Positions 52,515 through 61,445 of a DNA stretch of 64,000 bases are shown here, in pieces. Every line of letters begins with the position of its first letter. Positions within the stretch are counted from its first letter, which is position 1. Source of the stretch: Bradyrhizobium iriomotense (GTDB taxonomy: Bacteria; Pseudomonadota; Alphaproteobacteria; Rhizobiales; Xanthobacteraceae). The DNA lies in contig NZ_BSOW01000002.1 of assembly GCF_030160715.1 (NCBI RefSeq), positions 62,001 to 126,000 on the forward strand, in the 5' to 3' direction. The notes beneath the pieces were generated by a model that had not been told where the DNA came from, did no database searches, and was given only the letters and a program-made list of their open reading frames with translations. A program made the translations under genes and the position numbers.

Positions 52515-53909
52515 GTGACCACGCTTGTCGAGCGCCTTGACTTCTCCGCCGTGCTACCGCGGGCGCGCAGCCGGCGCGATACCGAAACCGTCGCGTTCGC
52601 GCAGGCCGCGCTCGCGACGGCCAAGCAGGAAGGCCTGCGGCTGGCAGTGCAGACGCGTTATGTCGCGCTCTCGGTCATTGCCTGCCTACTGCTCATCATC
52701 AATCCGACATGGGACCAGTTTTACTACGTGGTGCTGCTTGGCCTGTTTGCGCTGATCGGCTGGGCCCAGGTCAAGGTCGGGCGGGTCGGCGTCTCAAGGG
52801 CGGAGCTTGCACTGCTGTTCTGCGACCTCGCGCTGCTGACATTCATCCTCGTGGTGCCGAATCCGTTCAGCTCCGCGCACTGGCCGGTGGCGGTGCAGTT
52901 CCATTTCGGCAACTTCATCTATTTCTTCGTGCTGCTGTCCGGAGCGACGCTGGCCTACTCCTGGCGCACGGTCATCGCGATGGGAACGTGGACTGCGGCG
53001 CTCTGGATGATCGGCGTCGCCTGGGTGTGGTGGCAGCCGGATCGCGCTCCCGAGTTGACGGCTCGCATCGCCGCCGCTGTCGGCAGCGACCACAATCTGT
53101 TTCGACTGATCTCGCCGAGCTCGATCAACTTCGGTGGGCGCATCCAGGAGATCGTCGTGTTCATGATCGTCGCGGTGACGCTCGCCGTGGCGGTACGTCG
53201 CAGCAACGATCTGCTCATTCGCCATGCCGCGGTGGAGCGCGAGCGCGGCAATCTCGCGCGCTATTTTTCGCCGAACGTGGTCGAGGAGTTGTCGGGGCAT
53301 GACGAGCCGCTAAAGCAGGTGCGTACCCAGAACGTGGCGGTGCTGTTCGTCGACATCGTCGGCTTCACGGCCTTTGCCGACGCGCGCACGCCGGAAGAGG
53401 TGGTGGGCACCTTGCGCGAATTCCACGCGCTGATGGAGCAGGAGGTGTTCCGCCACAGCGGCACGCTGGACAAATATCTCGGCGACGGTCTGATGGCGAC
53501 CTTCGGTACGCCCTTCGTCGGCAAGACCGACGCCATCAACGCGCTACGCTGCGCCCAGGCGATGATGGCAGCCGCGGATCGCTGGAGCGAAAAGCGCCGA
53601 GCGGCCGGCGAGGTACCGATGCGCGTCAGCTTTGGCCTGCATTACGGGCCGGTCGTGCTCGGCGATATCGGGCTGACCTGTCTCGAATTTGCAGTGATCG
53701 GCTCAACCGTGAACGCGGCAAGCCGGCTCGAAGCCTTGACCCGCACGCTCGACTGCGCGCTGGTGGCGAGCGACGATCTTGTCAGGCGCGCCAGGATCGA
53801 GCTCGGCGGCGCAGATGCGGTGTTTCGCCCGCTGATCGCGCAGGCTCCGCAGACCATACGCGGGCTCGAGCGGCCGATCGCGATCTGGACTCAGGCAGGG
53901 ACTTCGTAG
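52515..53909 (+). CDS. Membrane-bound class III adenylate cyclase
   Basis: The 464-residue protein has six helices in its first half (about residues 45-240) and a class III catalytic domain at the C terminus: VAVLFVDIVGFTAFADA with the first metal aspartate, and TLDKYLGDGLMATFGTP with the second aspartate plus the adenine-selecting lysine. A third region is VIGSTVNAASRLEAL, with the conserved N and R. The set of catalytic residues is complete, so it should make cAMP. The signal sensed by the membrane domain is unknown. The GTG at 52515 follows GAGGAG. Confidence 0.88.
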   Translation: MTTLVERLDFSAVLPRARSRRDTETVAFAQAALATAKQEGLRLAVQTRYVALSVIACLLLIINPTWDQFYYVVLLGLFALIGWAQVKVGRVGVSRAELALLFCDLALLTFILVVPNPFSSAHWPVAVQFHFGNFIYFFVLLSGATLAYSWRTVIAMGTWTAALWMIGVAWVWWQPDRAPELTARIAAAVGSDHNLFRLISPSSINFGGRIQEIVVFMIVAVTLAVAVRRSNDLLIRHAAVERERGNLARYFSPNVVEELSGHDEPLKQVRTQNVAVLFVDIVGFTAFADARTPEEVVGTLREFHALMEQEVFRHSGTLDKYLGDGLMATFGTPFVGKTDAINALRCAQAMMAAADRWSEKRRAAGEVPMRVSFGLHYGPVVLGDIGLTCLEFAVIGSTVNAASRLEALTRTLDCALVASDDLVRRARIELGGADAVFRPLIAQAPQTIRGLERPIAIWTQAGTS

Positions 53910-53950
53910 CGTAGCCTGTCGGCCGGGGCGCTACAGTCCGCCCGGCGGCG

Positions 53951-54949
53951 TCAACCCGATTTTCTTGCCTGGGCTCGTATGCCAGTCGGCGACTCGCCAA
54001 AGCGCGAGTGAAACGATCGATTGAAGTAGGAGATATCGGAAAAGCCGGCCTCCAATGCGATGTCCGAAATCAATCTCGGGCTCGCAACCGGGTCCGTGAG
54101 AAGCGCGAAGGCTCGTTGCAGGCGCAACTCATTCACCTGAGCGGTGAACGATGATCCCGAGGTTTCGAGCAGCCGCTGCAGATAACGCGGAGAGACGCCC
54201 TGGCTATGGGCAACCGTTTCCAGGTTGAGCTCCGGATCGTCAAAATGGGCAGCGATGTACTCCAATACGGCGGCCAATCGGATCGCCACGACCGCGCTGG
54301 CGTTAGTCTCACCTGATAGACGGTCACGGCTTAGCATCATTGCCGCAAGATCATGAACGTGCGTCGCCACCAGGGAACGCAAATCGGACGTGGCCAGGCG
54401 AAGTTCGTCCCATAGCGGACGCATGTAGCTTCTAACGAGCCGCAGGGTGGTCTGCTCGCGCGGGATAGGCCGCATCGTCGGCTCGTCGATATTGCTCAGG
54501 CGCGCTGCAAGCTCGGCGCGCGGGATCACCAGAGCGAAGTAGCTTCCTTGTGCAAAGCTCACGCTCCCTTTGCTTCTGTGATGCACCGCGACGGCATCGC
54601 CCGCGCGGAGCGTTACCTCCCGCCCGCGCTGTACCACGACGCAATCCTTCGTCATGTTTATGATGAGGGCAATGGATCCGTCAGCGTCGGCCGCATCGCG
54701 GGTGCGGCGGAATCGAAGCGGCGATGAGGCGGAGGAGAACGCATTCAACCCCGGCAGGACGCGCAACGTCGATCTTGCGTGAAATGGAAGATCCGACAGC
54801 GGCTCGATATCGACGCGAAGGATCTTGTCGCCGAATTCCTCGCGCCACATGGACAGGCGCCGTTGCTCGGGAAACTTGTCAGTCGAAAGTCGAAATGTTG
54901 CGAGTTCAGGCAAGCATTCCGACGTCTGGTGCTTTCCTGTTTCACTCAT
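53951..54949 (-). CDS. AraC-family transcriptional regulator
   Basis: The 332-residue protein has an AraC_binding_2-type N-terminal domain (MWREEFGDKILRVDIEPLSD, GDAVAVHHRSKGSVSFAQG) and a C-terminal DNA-binding domain (LNLETVAHSQGVSPRYLQRL, LISDIALEAGFSDISYFNRS, then FGESPTGIR). The start at 54949 is MSETGKH; the longer frame to 55045 has no ribosome site. Target unknown; it converges on the cyclase gene. Confidence 0.87.
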   Translation of the reverse strand: MSETGKHQTSECLPELATFRLSTDKFPEQRRLSMWREEFGDKILRVDIEPLSDLPFHARSTLRVLPGLNAFSSASSPLRFRRTRDAADADGSIALIINMTKDCVVVQRGREVTLRAGDAVAVHHRSKGSVSFAQGSYFALVIPRAELAARLSNIDEPTMRPIPREQTTLRLVRSYMRPLWDELRLATSDLRSLVATHVHDLAAMMLSRDRLSGETNASAVVAIRLAAVLEYIAAHFDDPELNLETVAHSQGVSPRYLQRLLETSGSSFTAQVNELRLQRAFALLTDPVASPRLISDIALEAGFSDISYFNRSFHSRFGESPTGIRAQARKSG

Positions 54950-55334
54950 GGGCTTCGACCTCAGACGCGTGTCAGCACCTCGCGAAGCAAGAGGGAGGTG
55001 TGAGATGTTGAATAAGACCCTGTTGCTGCAGGCACCGAGTCGCACGCGACTCCAGGAGAGCGTCGAGGTATCTGCTGATTGAGTCGATTCCCAGAGCCAC
55101 GTCAGTCGCTCCTTCGATCAGAACGCTGTGCCGGCAACCTGTTCAGCCGAACCACAATCCGGGCGTGTTGACAATTCGCGTACCCGGATTCAGCGCCGCC
55201 GTTCGCAATTGACCAAGAAGATTCGCCGTTGGTGTGGCAAGTTACGGTGCGCAGGAAAATAACATATTTCAATTTGTCGTGGCGGGATGTGAGCTGTTTC
55301 ACTCTTCGCGCATAGCCGACGGAAGGAGATTGCC
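54950..55334. other. Intergenic stretch without a gene
   Basis: The 385 bases between the AraC regulator and the small exported protein are somewhat richer in A and T than the neighbours (for example AAATAACATATTTCAATTTG at about 55256). They contain only short frames without ribosome sites. The AT-rich part lies 60-80 bases before the next gene and may be its promoter. Confidence 0.5.
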
Positions 55335-55622
55335 ATGAGGAAAATGTTCTTGATGGTCACGATTGTGCCGGCAATGGCAGTTGGCTTCTCTGCGGGGGCA
55401 GCAGAACTTCCCAGCTTTGAACTCATGGGCTTTCCGATTACCGGGCACCAGGTCGCGGTAATGGGGGCATCCGGTGTTGAGGAGCGGTCTCCCGCTCCGA
55501 CGCTGGAGTCTGCGGGTATGCCTGCTTCCCCCCATCAGATCGTGGTCCTGACTCCGCGCCAGAGTATGATTGCGCAACAGAAGGCGCCGAAACTGACTAC
55601 AGTCGGGTACTCTCCGCGGTAG
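55335..55622 (+). CDS. Small exported protein with internal duplication
   Basis: The 95-residue protein starts after GGAAGGAG and has a signal peptide (FLMVTIVPAMAVGFSAGAA). The mature part holds two copies of a 16-residue unit: FELMGFPITGHQVAVM and LESAGMPASPHQIVVL, sharing E, G, P, H-Q and the hydrophobic end. The protein ends with a basic stretch. I do not know the family by function, though similar short proteins occur in Bradyrhizobium. Confidence 0.68.
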   Translation: MRKMFLMVTIVPAMAVGFSAGAAELPSFELMGFPITGHQVAVMGASGVEERSPAPTLESAGMPASPHQIVVLTPRQSMIAQQKAPKLTTVGYSPR

Positions 55623-55860
55623 TCGCGCGGACTGTGGATCCCCATTATCCCGCTACCAGTCTCAGCATTTGCCGATGCCATTTTGACGCAAGATGATTTC
55701 AGGAGCCGCCTCGGATCTTTTATCCGGGGTGGCGGCAACAGAGTACGGTGCGCCGTTTCGCCACACACTGACCTGGCTGCCTACGTTGCGCGATCAACTT
55801 CACACGCCACGCGTCGTCCTGAGCCGACGCATGTAAGGTACAACCCGAACGAGGACCGCC

Positions 55861-56700
55861 ATGCGCAAGTGTGTCTGGATCCTGGCGGTGCTGGCCGCGG
55901 GCGCTATCGCTGGAGGCGACGTCGCCAGTACTGCCGTCGGTAATCTCGGGCATCAATTGGTCGACAAGGATGCGCTGCGAACCGTCGATGTCGAGCTCGT
56001 CATTGCCGTTGACGTCTCTTATTCGATGGATGAGGACGAGCTTGTTGTCCAGCGCGAGGGTTATGCGCAGGCCGTCACCTCCGAGGAATTTCTCCAGGCG
56101 CTCAAGGCCGGGCCGAGCAAGAAGTTGGCCGTGACCTATTTCGAGTGGTCCGGCTCTGATGATCAGAAGGTCATCGTGCCCTGGAGGCTGATCGACGGTC
56201 CGGAGTCCGCAGATGCGCTCGCCGCCGAGATCATGCGAACGCCGGTTCGCCGGGGCTCCCGCACGTCGATTTCCGGCGCAATCCGTTTTGCAATACCGCT
56301 GTTCGACCAAAATCGGTACCACGGGCTGCGACGTGTGATCGATATTTCCGGTGATGGCGCGAACAACGAGGGCCCCCCGGTTACCAAGGCGCGGGACGCG
56401 GCGCTGGAGAAGGGCATCACGATTAACGGCCTACCGATCATGATGAAACGAACGACCGTCTCGATGATGGATATCGATAACCTTGATTCATACTACGAGG
56501 ATTGCGTGATCGGAGGCCCCGGCTCGTTTGCGTTGACAATCAAGGAGCGCGAGAAGTTCAAGGAAGCAATCCGGACCAAGCTCACACTGGAGGTCGCCGG
56601 CCGAACGCCGGCTTATCGGATCGTCTCGGCGGCCGAAAGCGGTCCGAGGGTTTCCTGTGGCATCGGCGAGGAAATATGGGAGAGGCGCAGCCGTTGGTGA
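55861..56700 (+). CDS. Exported DUF1194 protein (von Willebrand factor A-like)
   Basis: The 279-residue protein has a signal peptide (VWILAVLAAGAIAGG) and a VWA-like domain: VELVIAVDVSYSMDEDE, with the DxSxS metal site, RRGSRTSISGAIRFAI supplying the threonine, and VIDISGDGANNEGPPVT with the aspartate. The C-terminal part contains YYEDCVIGGPGSFALTI, typical of DUF1194. Cation-dependent binding to a partner protein in the periplasm is likely. Role unknown. Confidence 0.85.
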   Translation: MRKCVWILAVLAAGAIAGGDVASTAVGNLGHQLVDKDALRTVDVELVIAVDVSYSMDEDELVVQREGYAQAVTSEEFLQALKAGPSKKLAVTYFEWSGSDDQKVIVPWRLIDGPESADALAAEIMRTPVRRGSRTSISGAIRFAIPLFDQNRYHGLRRVIDISGDGANNEGPPVTKARDAALEKGITINGLPIMMKRTTVSMMDIDNLDSYYEDCVIGGPGSFALTIKEREKFKEAIRTKLTLEVAGRTPAYRIVSAAESGPRVSCGIGEEIWERRSRW

Positions 56701-56725
56701 AAGCCGCTTGCCACGGCCCGTTTCC

Positions 56726-57355
56726 CTACCGCGTTCCGTACGCGCGGTCGCCGGCATCACCTAAGCCCGGCAGGATGTAGCCGTGCTCGTCGAGCCCTTC
56801 ATCGATGGCCGCCGTCCAGATCGGGACATCCGGATGCAGGCCGCGAATGCGCTCGAGGCCTTCGGGTGCGGCGATCAGGCAGGCAAGCCGGATATCCTTC
56901 GCGCCGCGCTCCTTCAACCGGTCGACTGCGGCTACCGCCGTGTTGGCCGTTGCAACCACCGGCGTCACCACGATCGCGAGCCGTTCGCCGAGGTCGGACG
57001 GCGACTTGAAGAAATATTCGACGGCCGCGAAGCTGTGCGGTTCGCGATAGAGCCCGATATGCGCGATGCGCGCGGTCGGGACCAGATCCATCATGCCATC
57101 GACGAACGTCGTGCCGGCGCGCAGGACCGGAACGAACACCAGCTTCTTGCCGGCGATCTTGGCCGATTGCATGCGCGCAAGCGGCGTGTCGACGACGACC
57201 TCGGCGAGCGGAAGATCGCGCGTGACCTCGTAGCACAGGAGCATCCCGATCTCCTTGACGAGCTCGCGGAAGGATTTTGTCGAGATGGACTTGTCCCGCA
57301 CCAGCGTCAGCTTGTGCTGGACCAGGGGATGATCGACGACGGTGACGCCTTCCAT
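56726..57355 (-). CDS. upp: Uracil phosphoribosyltransferase, divergent PRPP loop
   Basis: The 209-residue protein is colinear with [64 protein letters not shown] and the uracil-binding end [18 protein letters not shown]. It should convert uracil and PRPP to UMP. The PRPP loop, usually DPMLATGGS, reads TPVVATANT at residues 131-139, so the acidic residue is lost. It lies beside the two URC genes and so probably supplies UMP to uracil catabolism (Urc6 role). It is separated from them by a repeat of about 140 bases. Confidence 0.85.
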   Translation of the reverse strand: MEGVTVVDHPLVQHKLTLVRDKSISTKSFRELVKEIGMLLCYEVTRDLPLAEVVVDTPLARMQSAKIAGKKLVFVPVLRAGTTFVDGMMDLVPTARIAHIGLYREPHSFAAVEYFFKSPSDLGERLAIVVTPVVATANTAVAAVDRLKERGAKDIRLACLIAAPEGLERIRGLHPDVPIWTAAIDEGLDEHGYILPGLGDAGDRAYGTR

Positions 57356-57370
57356 GGTGTGATGCCTTTC

Positions 57371-57513
57371 TTCCTTCTCCCCTTGTGGGAGAAGGTGGCG
57401 CGACGCGCCGGATGAGGGGTCGTTTCCGCGAACTCTAGTGAGAGATGCTCTCGCGGAAGCAACCCCTCACCCGCCTCGCTTCGCGAGGCACCCTCTCCCA
57501 CAGGGGGAGAGGG
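57371..57513. repeat. Composite dispersed repeat between urc4-like and upp genes
   Basis: The block starts with CCTTCTCCCCTTGTGGGAGAAGG and GGATGAGGGGT and ends with AACCCCTCACCC and CCCTCTCCCACAGGGGGAG. The halves are inverted copies facing each other, with a TTCCGCGA...TCGCGGAA hairpin in the middle. This is a common Bradyrhizobium intergenic element; a fragment occurs at 53-76. Confidence 0.7.
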
Positions 57514-58764
57514 TTAGAAAACCGTGCCATCGCTGATGACTTTGATCGGCGGCGCGCCGTCCGGGCGTCGCGCGAAGGCGGCGGCGCGGCCTGCGGCCCA
57601 AGTGCCGCCCTCCAAAATGCTTGCAAGCGGCAGCGAGGTGCGATCGCGGCCGAGCCGCGCGCGGACATGCTCGGCGAGGCGATCCAGCAGGGCGACCGTC
57701 AGCGCCCGCCACTCCACGACGAGAAGGGAGTCGACGGCGTGAGAGCGCTCGACATCCGCGAGGTCGCGCAGGCGCAGCACATCGAGATCGACGAACAAGC
57801 CGCCGTTGCGGTATTCGGCGAGCCCGGTGAGGCCGTCGATGTCGGTCACGTCAAAGCCGGCGCGCTGCAAGGGCTCGATCAGCGAATAGCTCAACCATTG
57901 CGACAGCTTGTGCAGGGGCACGAGACCTGTGGTCGCGTCATCGGTCTTGATCGCGCCGTGGCGCCAGCAATCGCCGAGCGGAATGCCGGCGAGCTCGAGC
58001 CGCGACGGCCAGATCGGACCGAGCTGGCTCAGCACTTCGGCGAGAATGACGGGTGCGGCGATCGCGCCATTGGCAGCTCGGGCCGCAAGATGATCGAACA
58101 ATCCGCCCGGACGCGGCCGATCGTGTGTGCCGAAGACCTGCGGACGAGACGTTACCAGCTGCCCTAGGCGCCGCAACAAATCCACGCGTCCCTCAAGGCC
58201 CAGCAGCGGATTGTTGTCCGTGACCTGGAAACCAGACTGGAGCCGCGCGAGCTGGAGCTGCGCAATCACATCCGCATCGACGCGGAAGGGCGAGCGCGGG
58301 TCACCGGAGAATGCACCACCTGCGAACATGTCGAGGCTTGCCAGCGCAAGTCCCTCGGAGCGGCCGATGTCCTGCCCCGTCATGGCATCGCGGTAGCGCC
58401 AGGCAGCGCCGGCGCCCGCATCCAGCAGCACGCTGGCGATGGCAAGATCGAACTCGGCACGCGCCCGCGCGGCGCGATCCGCCCAGGACATCGTGTCCGC
58501 GAGGCGCGACCAACGGTCGACGCCGCCGAGAACGAAGTGCCGCCATCGTGCGTGAAACGGGATGTTCAGATCGGGATAGGACCGCCGTGTGGCCGCGAGC
58601 ACGGCATCCACGACAGCGTCCATGCGATCGAGATGAACCGTGAAATGCGCCAGTCCATCGCCCAGGCCGATATCGAGCATCTGCGCGGCGCGCGCGCGGA
58701 CCGCTTCCGCTGAGAGCAGCGATCGAGCCTCTCGTTCTGTGGCCGCCGCCATCACGTAACTCAA
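57514..58764 (-). CDS. URC4/Urg3 family protein (DUF1688), uracil catabolism
   Basis: The 416-residue protein matches the URC4 family: PFHARWRHFVLGGVDRWSRL, RYRDAMTGQDIGRSEGLALA, MFAGGAFSGDPRSPFRVDA, and PLHKLSQWLSYSLIEPLQRA. Family members are needed for the URC route of uracil breakdown in yeast and co-occur with URC1 and UPRT genes in bacteria. The reaction is not firmly known. The TTG at 58764 overlaps the stop of the preceding gene and has GGAG five bases upstream; an ATG at 58752 is also possible. Confidence 0.88.
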   Translation of the reverse strand: MSYVMAAATEREARSLLSAEAVRARAAQMLDIGLGDGLAHFTVHLDRMDAVVDAVLAATRRSYPDLNIPFHARWRHFVLGGVDRWSRLADTMSWADRAARARAEFDLAIASVLLDAGAGAAWRYRDAMTGQDIGRSEGLALASLDMFAGGAFSGDPRSPFRVDADVIAQLQLARLQSGFQVTDNNPLLGLEGRVDLLRRLGQLVTSRPQVFGTHDRPRPGGLFDHLAARAANGAIAAPVILAEVLSQLGPIWPSRLELAGIPLGDCWRHGAIKTDDATTGLVPLHKLSQWLSYSLIEPLQRAGFDVTDIDGLTGLAEYRNGGLFVDLDVLRLRDLADVERSHAVDSLLVVEWRALTVALLDRLAEHVRARLGRDRTSLPLASILEGGTWAAGRAAAFARRPDGAPPIKVISDGTVF

Positions 58765-60020
58765 TATTTCTCCAGCGAGCGTCCGACCGTGTCGGTCAAA
58801 TCCTTCGCCGTCGGAGTCTCTTCGGCGTAATAGCCGGCCGCCTTCTTGGCGGCGATCTCGACATGCGCATCGGCCGGGATGAGCTCCAGCGGGATCGGCA
58901 CGCGTTCGACGATATCGATGCCCTGCCCCGTGAGCGCGTCATATTTCATGTCGCTCATCGACAGGAAACGATCGATGCGCTTCAACCCGAGCCAGTGGAT
59001 CGTGTCCGGCATCAGTTGCTGGAAACGCGCGTCCTGCACGCCGGCAACGCATTCGGTCCGCTCGAAATAGGCGGCGGCCGCGTCGCCGTCCTCCTGGCGC
59101 TTGCGCGCATTGTAGACCAGGAATTTGGTGACCTCGCCGAGCGCGCGGCCTTCCTTGCGGTTGTAGACGACGAGCCCAAGCCCGCCCTCCTGCGCGCCGC
59201 GCGCGCATTCCTCGATGCCGTGAATGAGGTAGGGGCGGCAGGTGCAGATGTCGGAGCCGAATACGTCGGAGCCGTTGCATTCGTCGTGCACGCGGCAGGT
59301 GATCTTGGTGCGATGATCGGGCAACTTGGTCACGTCGCCGAACAGATAGACCGTGGTACCGCCGATCGGCGGCAGGAACACCTTCATGTCGGGCCGCGTC
59401 ACGAGCTCGGGGAACATGCCGGCGGTCTGCTCGAACAGCGTCCGCCGCAGCTCGGCCTCCGTCGTGCCGAAGCGCTTCGCAAGGCCGGGCAGATACCAGA
59501 CCGGATCGATCGCGATCTTGACCACCGACACGCTGCCATTGGCGTGCACGACCTCGCCGTCGGCGCGCAGCCGTTTTGCCGCCATTGCTTCGCGGATTTC
59601 CGGCAGATCCAGCCGCGCGCGCGTTACCGCAATGCTCGGCCGGATGTCGGCACCCTCGGCGATCTCCTGGCGGAAATTCTCGGCGACGAGGTGCCCCCAG
59701 GGATCGAGCGCGACGATCTTTTCCGGGTCGCTCCATTGCGGGAACGGCCCGATGGTCGCGGCCGGAAACGTGTTGGTGAGATCGGGTCGCCGGATCGGAT
59801 CGAGCGCGCCGGCGGAGACTGCGAGCGCACGATAGACGGCGTAGGAACCGCCATGGCTGCCGATGACGTTGCGATCCTGGGCTCGCGACACCGTGCCGAC
59901 GATCGGCCCGCGAGCGCGCGCATCCGCGGCGCCCCAATGGATCGGGAAGGCCGCCTTTCCGCCCGGCTCCGGATGGGAGGTGAGGCGGATATGTTCGGTA
60001 CGGTTCGAGCGGCTCATCAC
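58761..60020 (-). CDS. URC1-type GTP cyclohydrolase II-like protein, uracil catabolism
   Basis: The 419-residue protein has an N-terminal extension of about 200 residues and a RibA-like domain. The zinc site is CRVHDECNGSDVFGSDICTC with cysteines 248, 259 and 261, and VVYNRKEGRALGEVTKFLVY includes Arg 292 at the position of the RibA catalytic arginine. The long N-terminal part and the co-located URC4 and UPRT genes identify it as URC1, which acts on a uracil-derived nucleotide rather than in riboflavin synthesis. The next gene overlaps its stop. Confidence 0.88.
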   Translation of the reverse strand: MMSRSNRTEHIRLTSHPEPGGKAAFPIHWGAADARARGPIVGTVSRAQDRNVIGSHGGSYAVYRALAVSAGALDPIRRPDLTNTFPAATIGPFPQWSDPEKIVALDPWGHLVAENFRQEIAEGADIRPSIAVTRARLDLPEIREAMAAKRLRADGEVVHANGSVSVVKIAIDPVWYLPGLAKRFGTTEAELRRTLFEQTAGMFPELVTRPDMKVFLPPIGGTTVYLFGDVTKLPDHRTKITCRVHDECNGSDVFGSDICTCRPYLIHGIEECARGAQEGGLGLVVYNRKEGRALGEVTKFLVYNARKRQEDGDAAAAYFERTECVAGVQDARFQQLMPDTIHWLGLKRIDRFLSMSDMKYDALTGQGIDIVERVPIPLELIPADAHVEIAAKKAAGYYAEETPTAKDLTDTVGRSLEKY

Positions 60021-60205
60021 CGGGCTCCTATAAAGCCAACGGCCCGCCTATCAGACGGGCCTGGACCATCCTACCGTGCGGTCATGACGCAAAGCCGTTC
60101 ACGACCGAATTGAATAGCATAAGGGCTGACAGACCTGTTCGCTAGATGTCCTTTGCGCATCCAGAACGATCAGGCCACCGGCTCCTCTTGCATAGCTCAG
60201 GCCTT

Positions 60206-60260
60206 CGAGGGCGATCGCCCTCGCACCAAAACGAACAAGCCCGGCCGTTCGGCCGGGCTT
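60206..60260 (-). terminator. Terminator of carD, with an adjoining 18-base palindrome
   Basis: On the minus strand, GCCCGGCC-GAAC-GGCCGGGC (60239-60258) is followed by TTGTTCGTTTT, a good rho-independent terminator about 30 bases past the carD stop. Just after it lies the palindrome CGAGGGCGATCGCCCTCG (60206-60223). Confidence 0.8.
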
Positions 60261-60289
60261 TGGATTTGCTGACCGCGAGCAAGGGTGCT

Positions 60290-61102
60290 TTACGCGGCCT
60301 CGTCGGCGACTGCCGTATCGTCGCCATCGGTATCGTCGATATCACCCTCGGTGTCCGCATCGGCCTCGCCTTCGGCGGCTTCGGCCTTGGCACCGGTGCG
60401 GCGCGGGCTCTTGGCGAGCTGGGCCTCGATCTCCTTGACCGCTTCGGTCTCGGTCGAGTGCTGCACCACCGCGATCTCGCGGGAGAGACGATCGAGCGCC
60501 GCTTCATAGAGCTGGCGCTCCGAGTAGGACTGCTCGGGCTGCGATTCGGAGCGGTAGAGGTCGCGCACGACTTCCGCGATCGCGACGATGTCGCCCGAAT
60601 TGATCTTCGCTTCGTATTCCTGGGCGCGGCGCGACCACATGGTGCGCTTGACGCGGGCGCGGCCCTTGAGGGTCTCGAGCGCCTTCTTGACCAGCGCGGG
60701 CTCGGACAGCTTGCGCATGCCGACATTGGCGACCTTGGCGGTCGGAACGCGCAGCGTCATCTTGTCCTTGATGAAGTTGATGACGAACAGCTCGAGCTTG
60801 GCCCCGGCGATCTCCTGCTCCTCGATGGCCAGGATCTGGCCGACGCCGTGAGCGGGATAAACGACGAATTCATTGGCCTTGAAGCCCTGACGCTGGGTCA
60901 CGACCTTCTTTTCCTCGACCTTCGGCGCAGCGGCAGCCGGCTTCACCGCGGGCTTGGCGGCAGCGACGGGGGCTTTGGCAGCGACGGGCGCCTTCGGAGC
61001 GGCGGCAACAGGAGCTTTCACGGCAGGCTTGACCGCAGCCTTGGCAGCTGCGGGCTTGGCAGCGGTCGCTTTCGCGGCCGGTTTGGCAGTCTTGTTAGGC
61101 AT
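60290..61102 (-). CDS. CarD-family transcriptional regulator with basic N-terminal tail
   Basis: From ATG 61102 the protein has 270 residues. An Ala/Lys/Pro-rich tail of about 65 residues comes first, then the CarD RNA-polymerase-interaction domain (FKANEFVVYPAHGVGQILAI, INFIKDKMTLRVPT) and the C-terminal helical domain (TMWSRRAQEYEAKINSGDI, DLYRSESQPEQSYSERQLYE). The end is acidic (GDIDDTDGDD). CarD stabilises open complexes at rRNA and other promoters. The frame continues upstream to an ATG at 61291 with lysine-, serine- and alanine-rich sequence that also looks coded; the true start is uncertain. Confidence 0.9.
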   Translation of the reverse strand: MPNKTAKPAAKATAAKPAAAKAAVKPAVKAPVAAAPKAPVAAKAPVAAAKPAVKPAAAAPKVEEKKVVTQRQGFKANEFVVYPAHGVGQILAIEEQEIAGAKLELFVINFIKDKMTLRVPTAKVANVGMRKLSEPALVKKALETLKGRARVKRTMWSRRAQEYEAKINSGDIVAIAEVVRDLYRSESQPEQSYSERQLYEAALDRLSREIAVVQHSTETEAVKEIEAQLAKSPRRTGAKAEAAEGEADADTEGDIDDTDGDDTAVADEAA

Positions 61103-61445
61103 TGCGCTTCTTTTGTTCTTCGAGGACTTTGCAGCCGTGTGCTTAGTCGCGCCACGACCCTTGGATGCGCTACGGCTGGCCGCGGCGACTTTTTTGGCAT
61201 CCTTATGTGACGCCTTAGCAGAAGTACTCTTTTTACGCGTTTTCTGTGACACAGCCTGCGCGCGGAAAACTGCCACGCCCCTGTTCGACATGAGGTTTCA
61301 CGGGAACCCAGAGGGGCCAACGGGGCTGACGGGGTTCAGCTTAATGTGCCCAATATAGCACATTTCCCGCAAAAATCAATGATTTAGGGGTCTTTTGGCC
61401 TGTTTGCAGCGCTGACTAAGGTATTAGGGTTAAGTTTGACCCGAG

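Noticed and set aside
55102..55302. 66-residue minus-strand frame between the AraC gene and the small exported protein
   Set aside because: No ribosome site, no signal or domain, and it overlaps the likely promoter of the next gene.
60041..60061. GGCCCG...CGGGCC hairpin before the URC1 start, considered as a riboswitch or attenuator
   Set aside because: Only one short stem with no larger conserved fold visible; more likely a weak terminator or chance hairpin.
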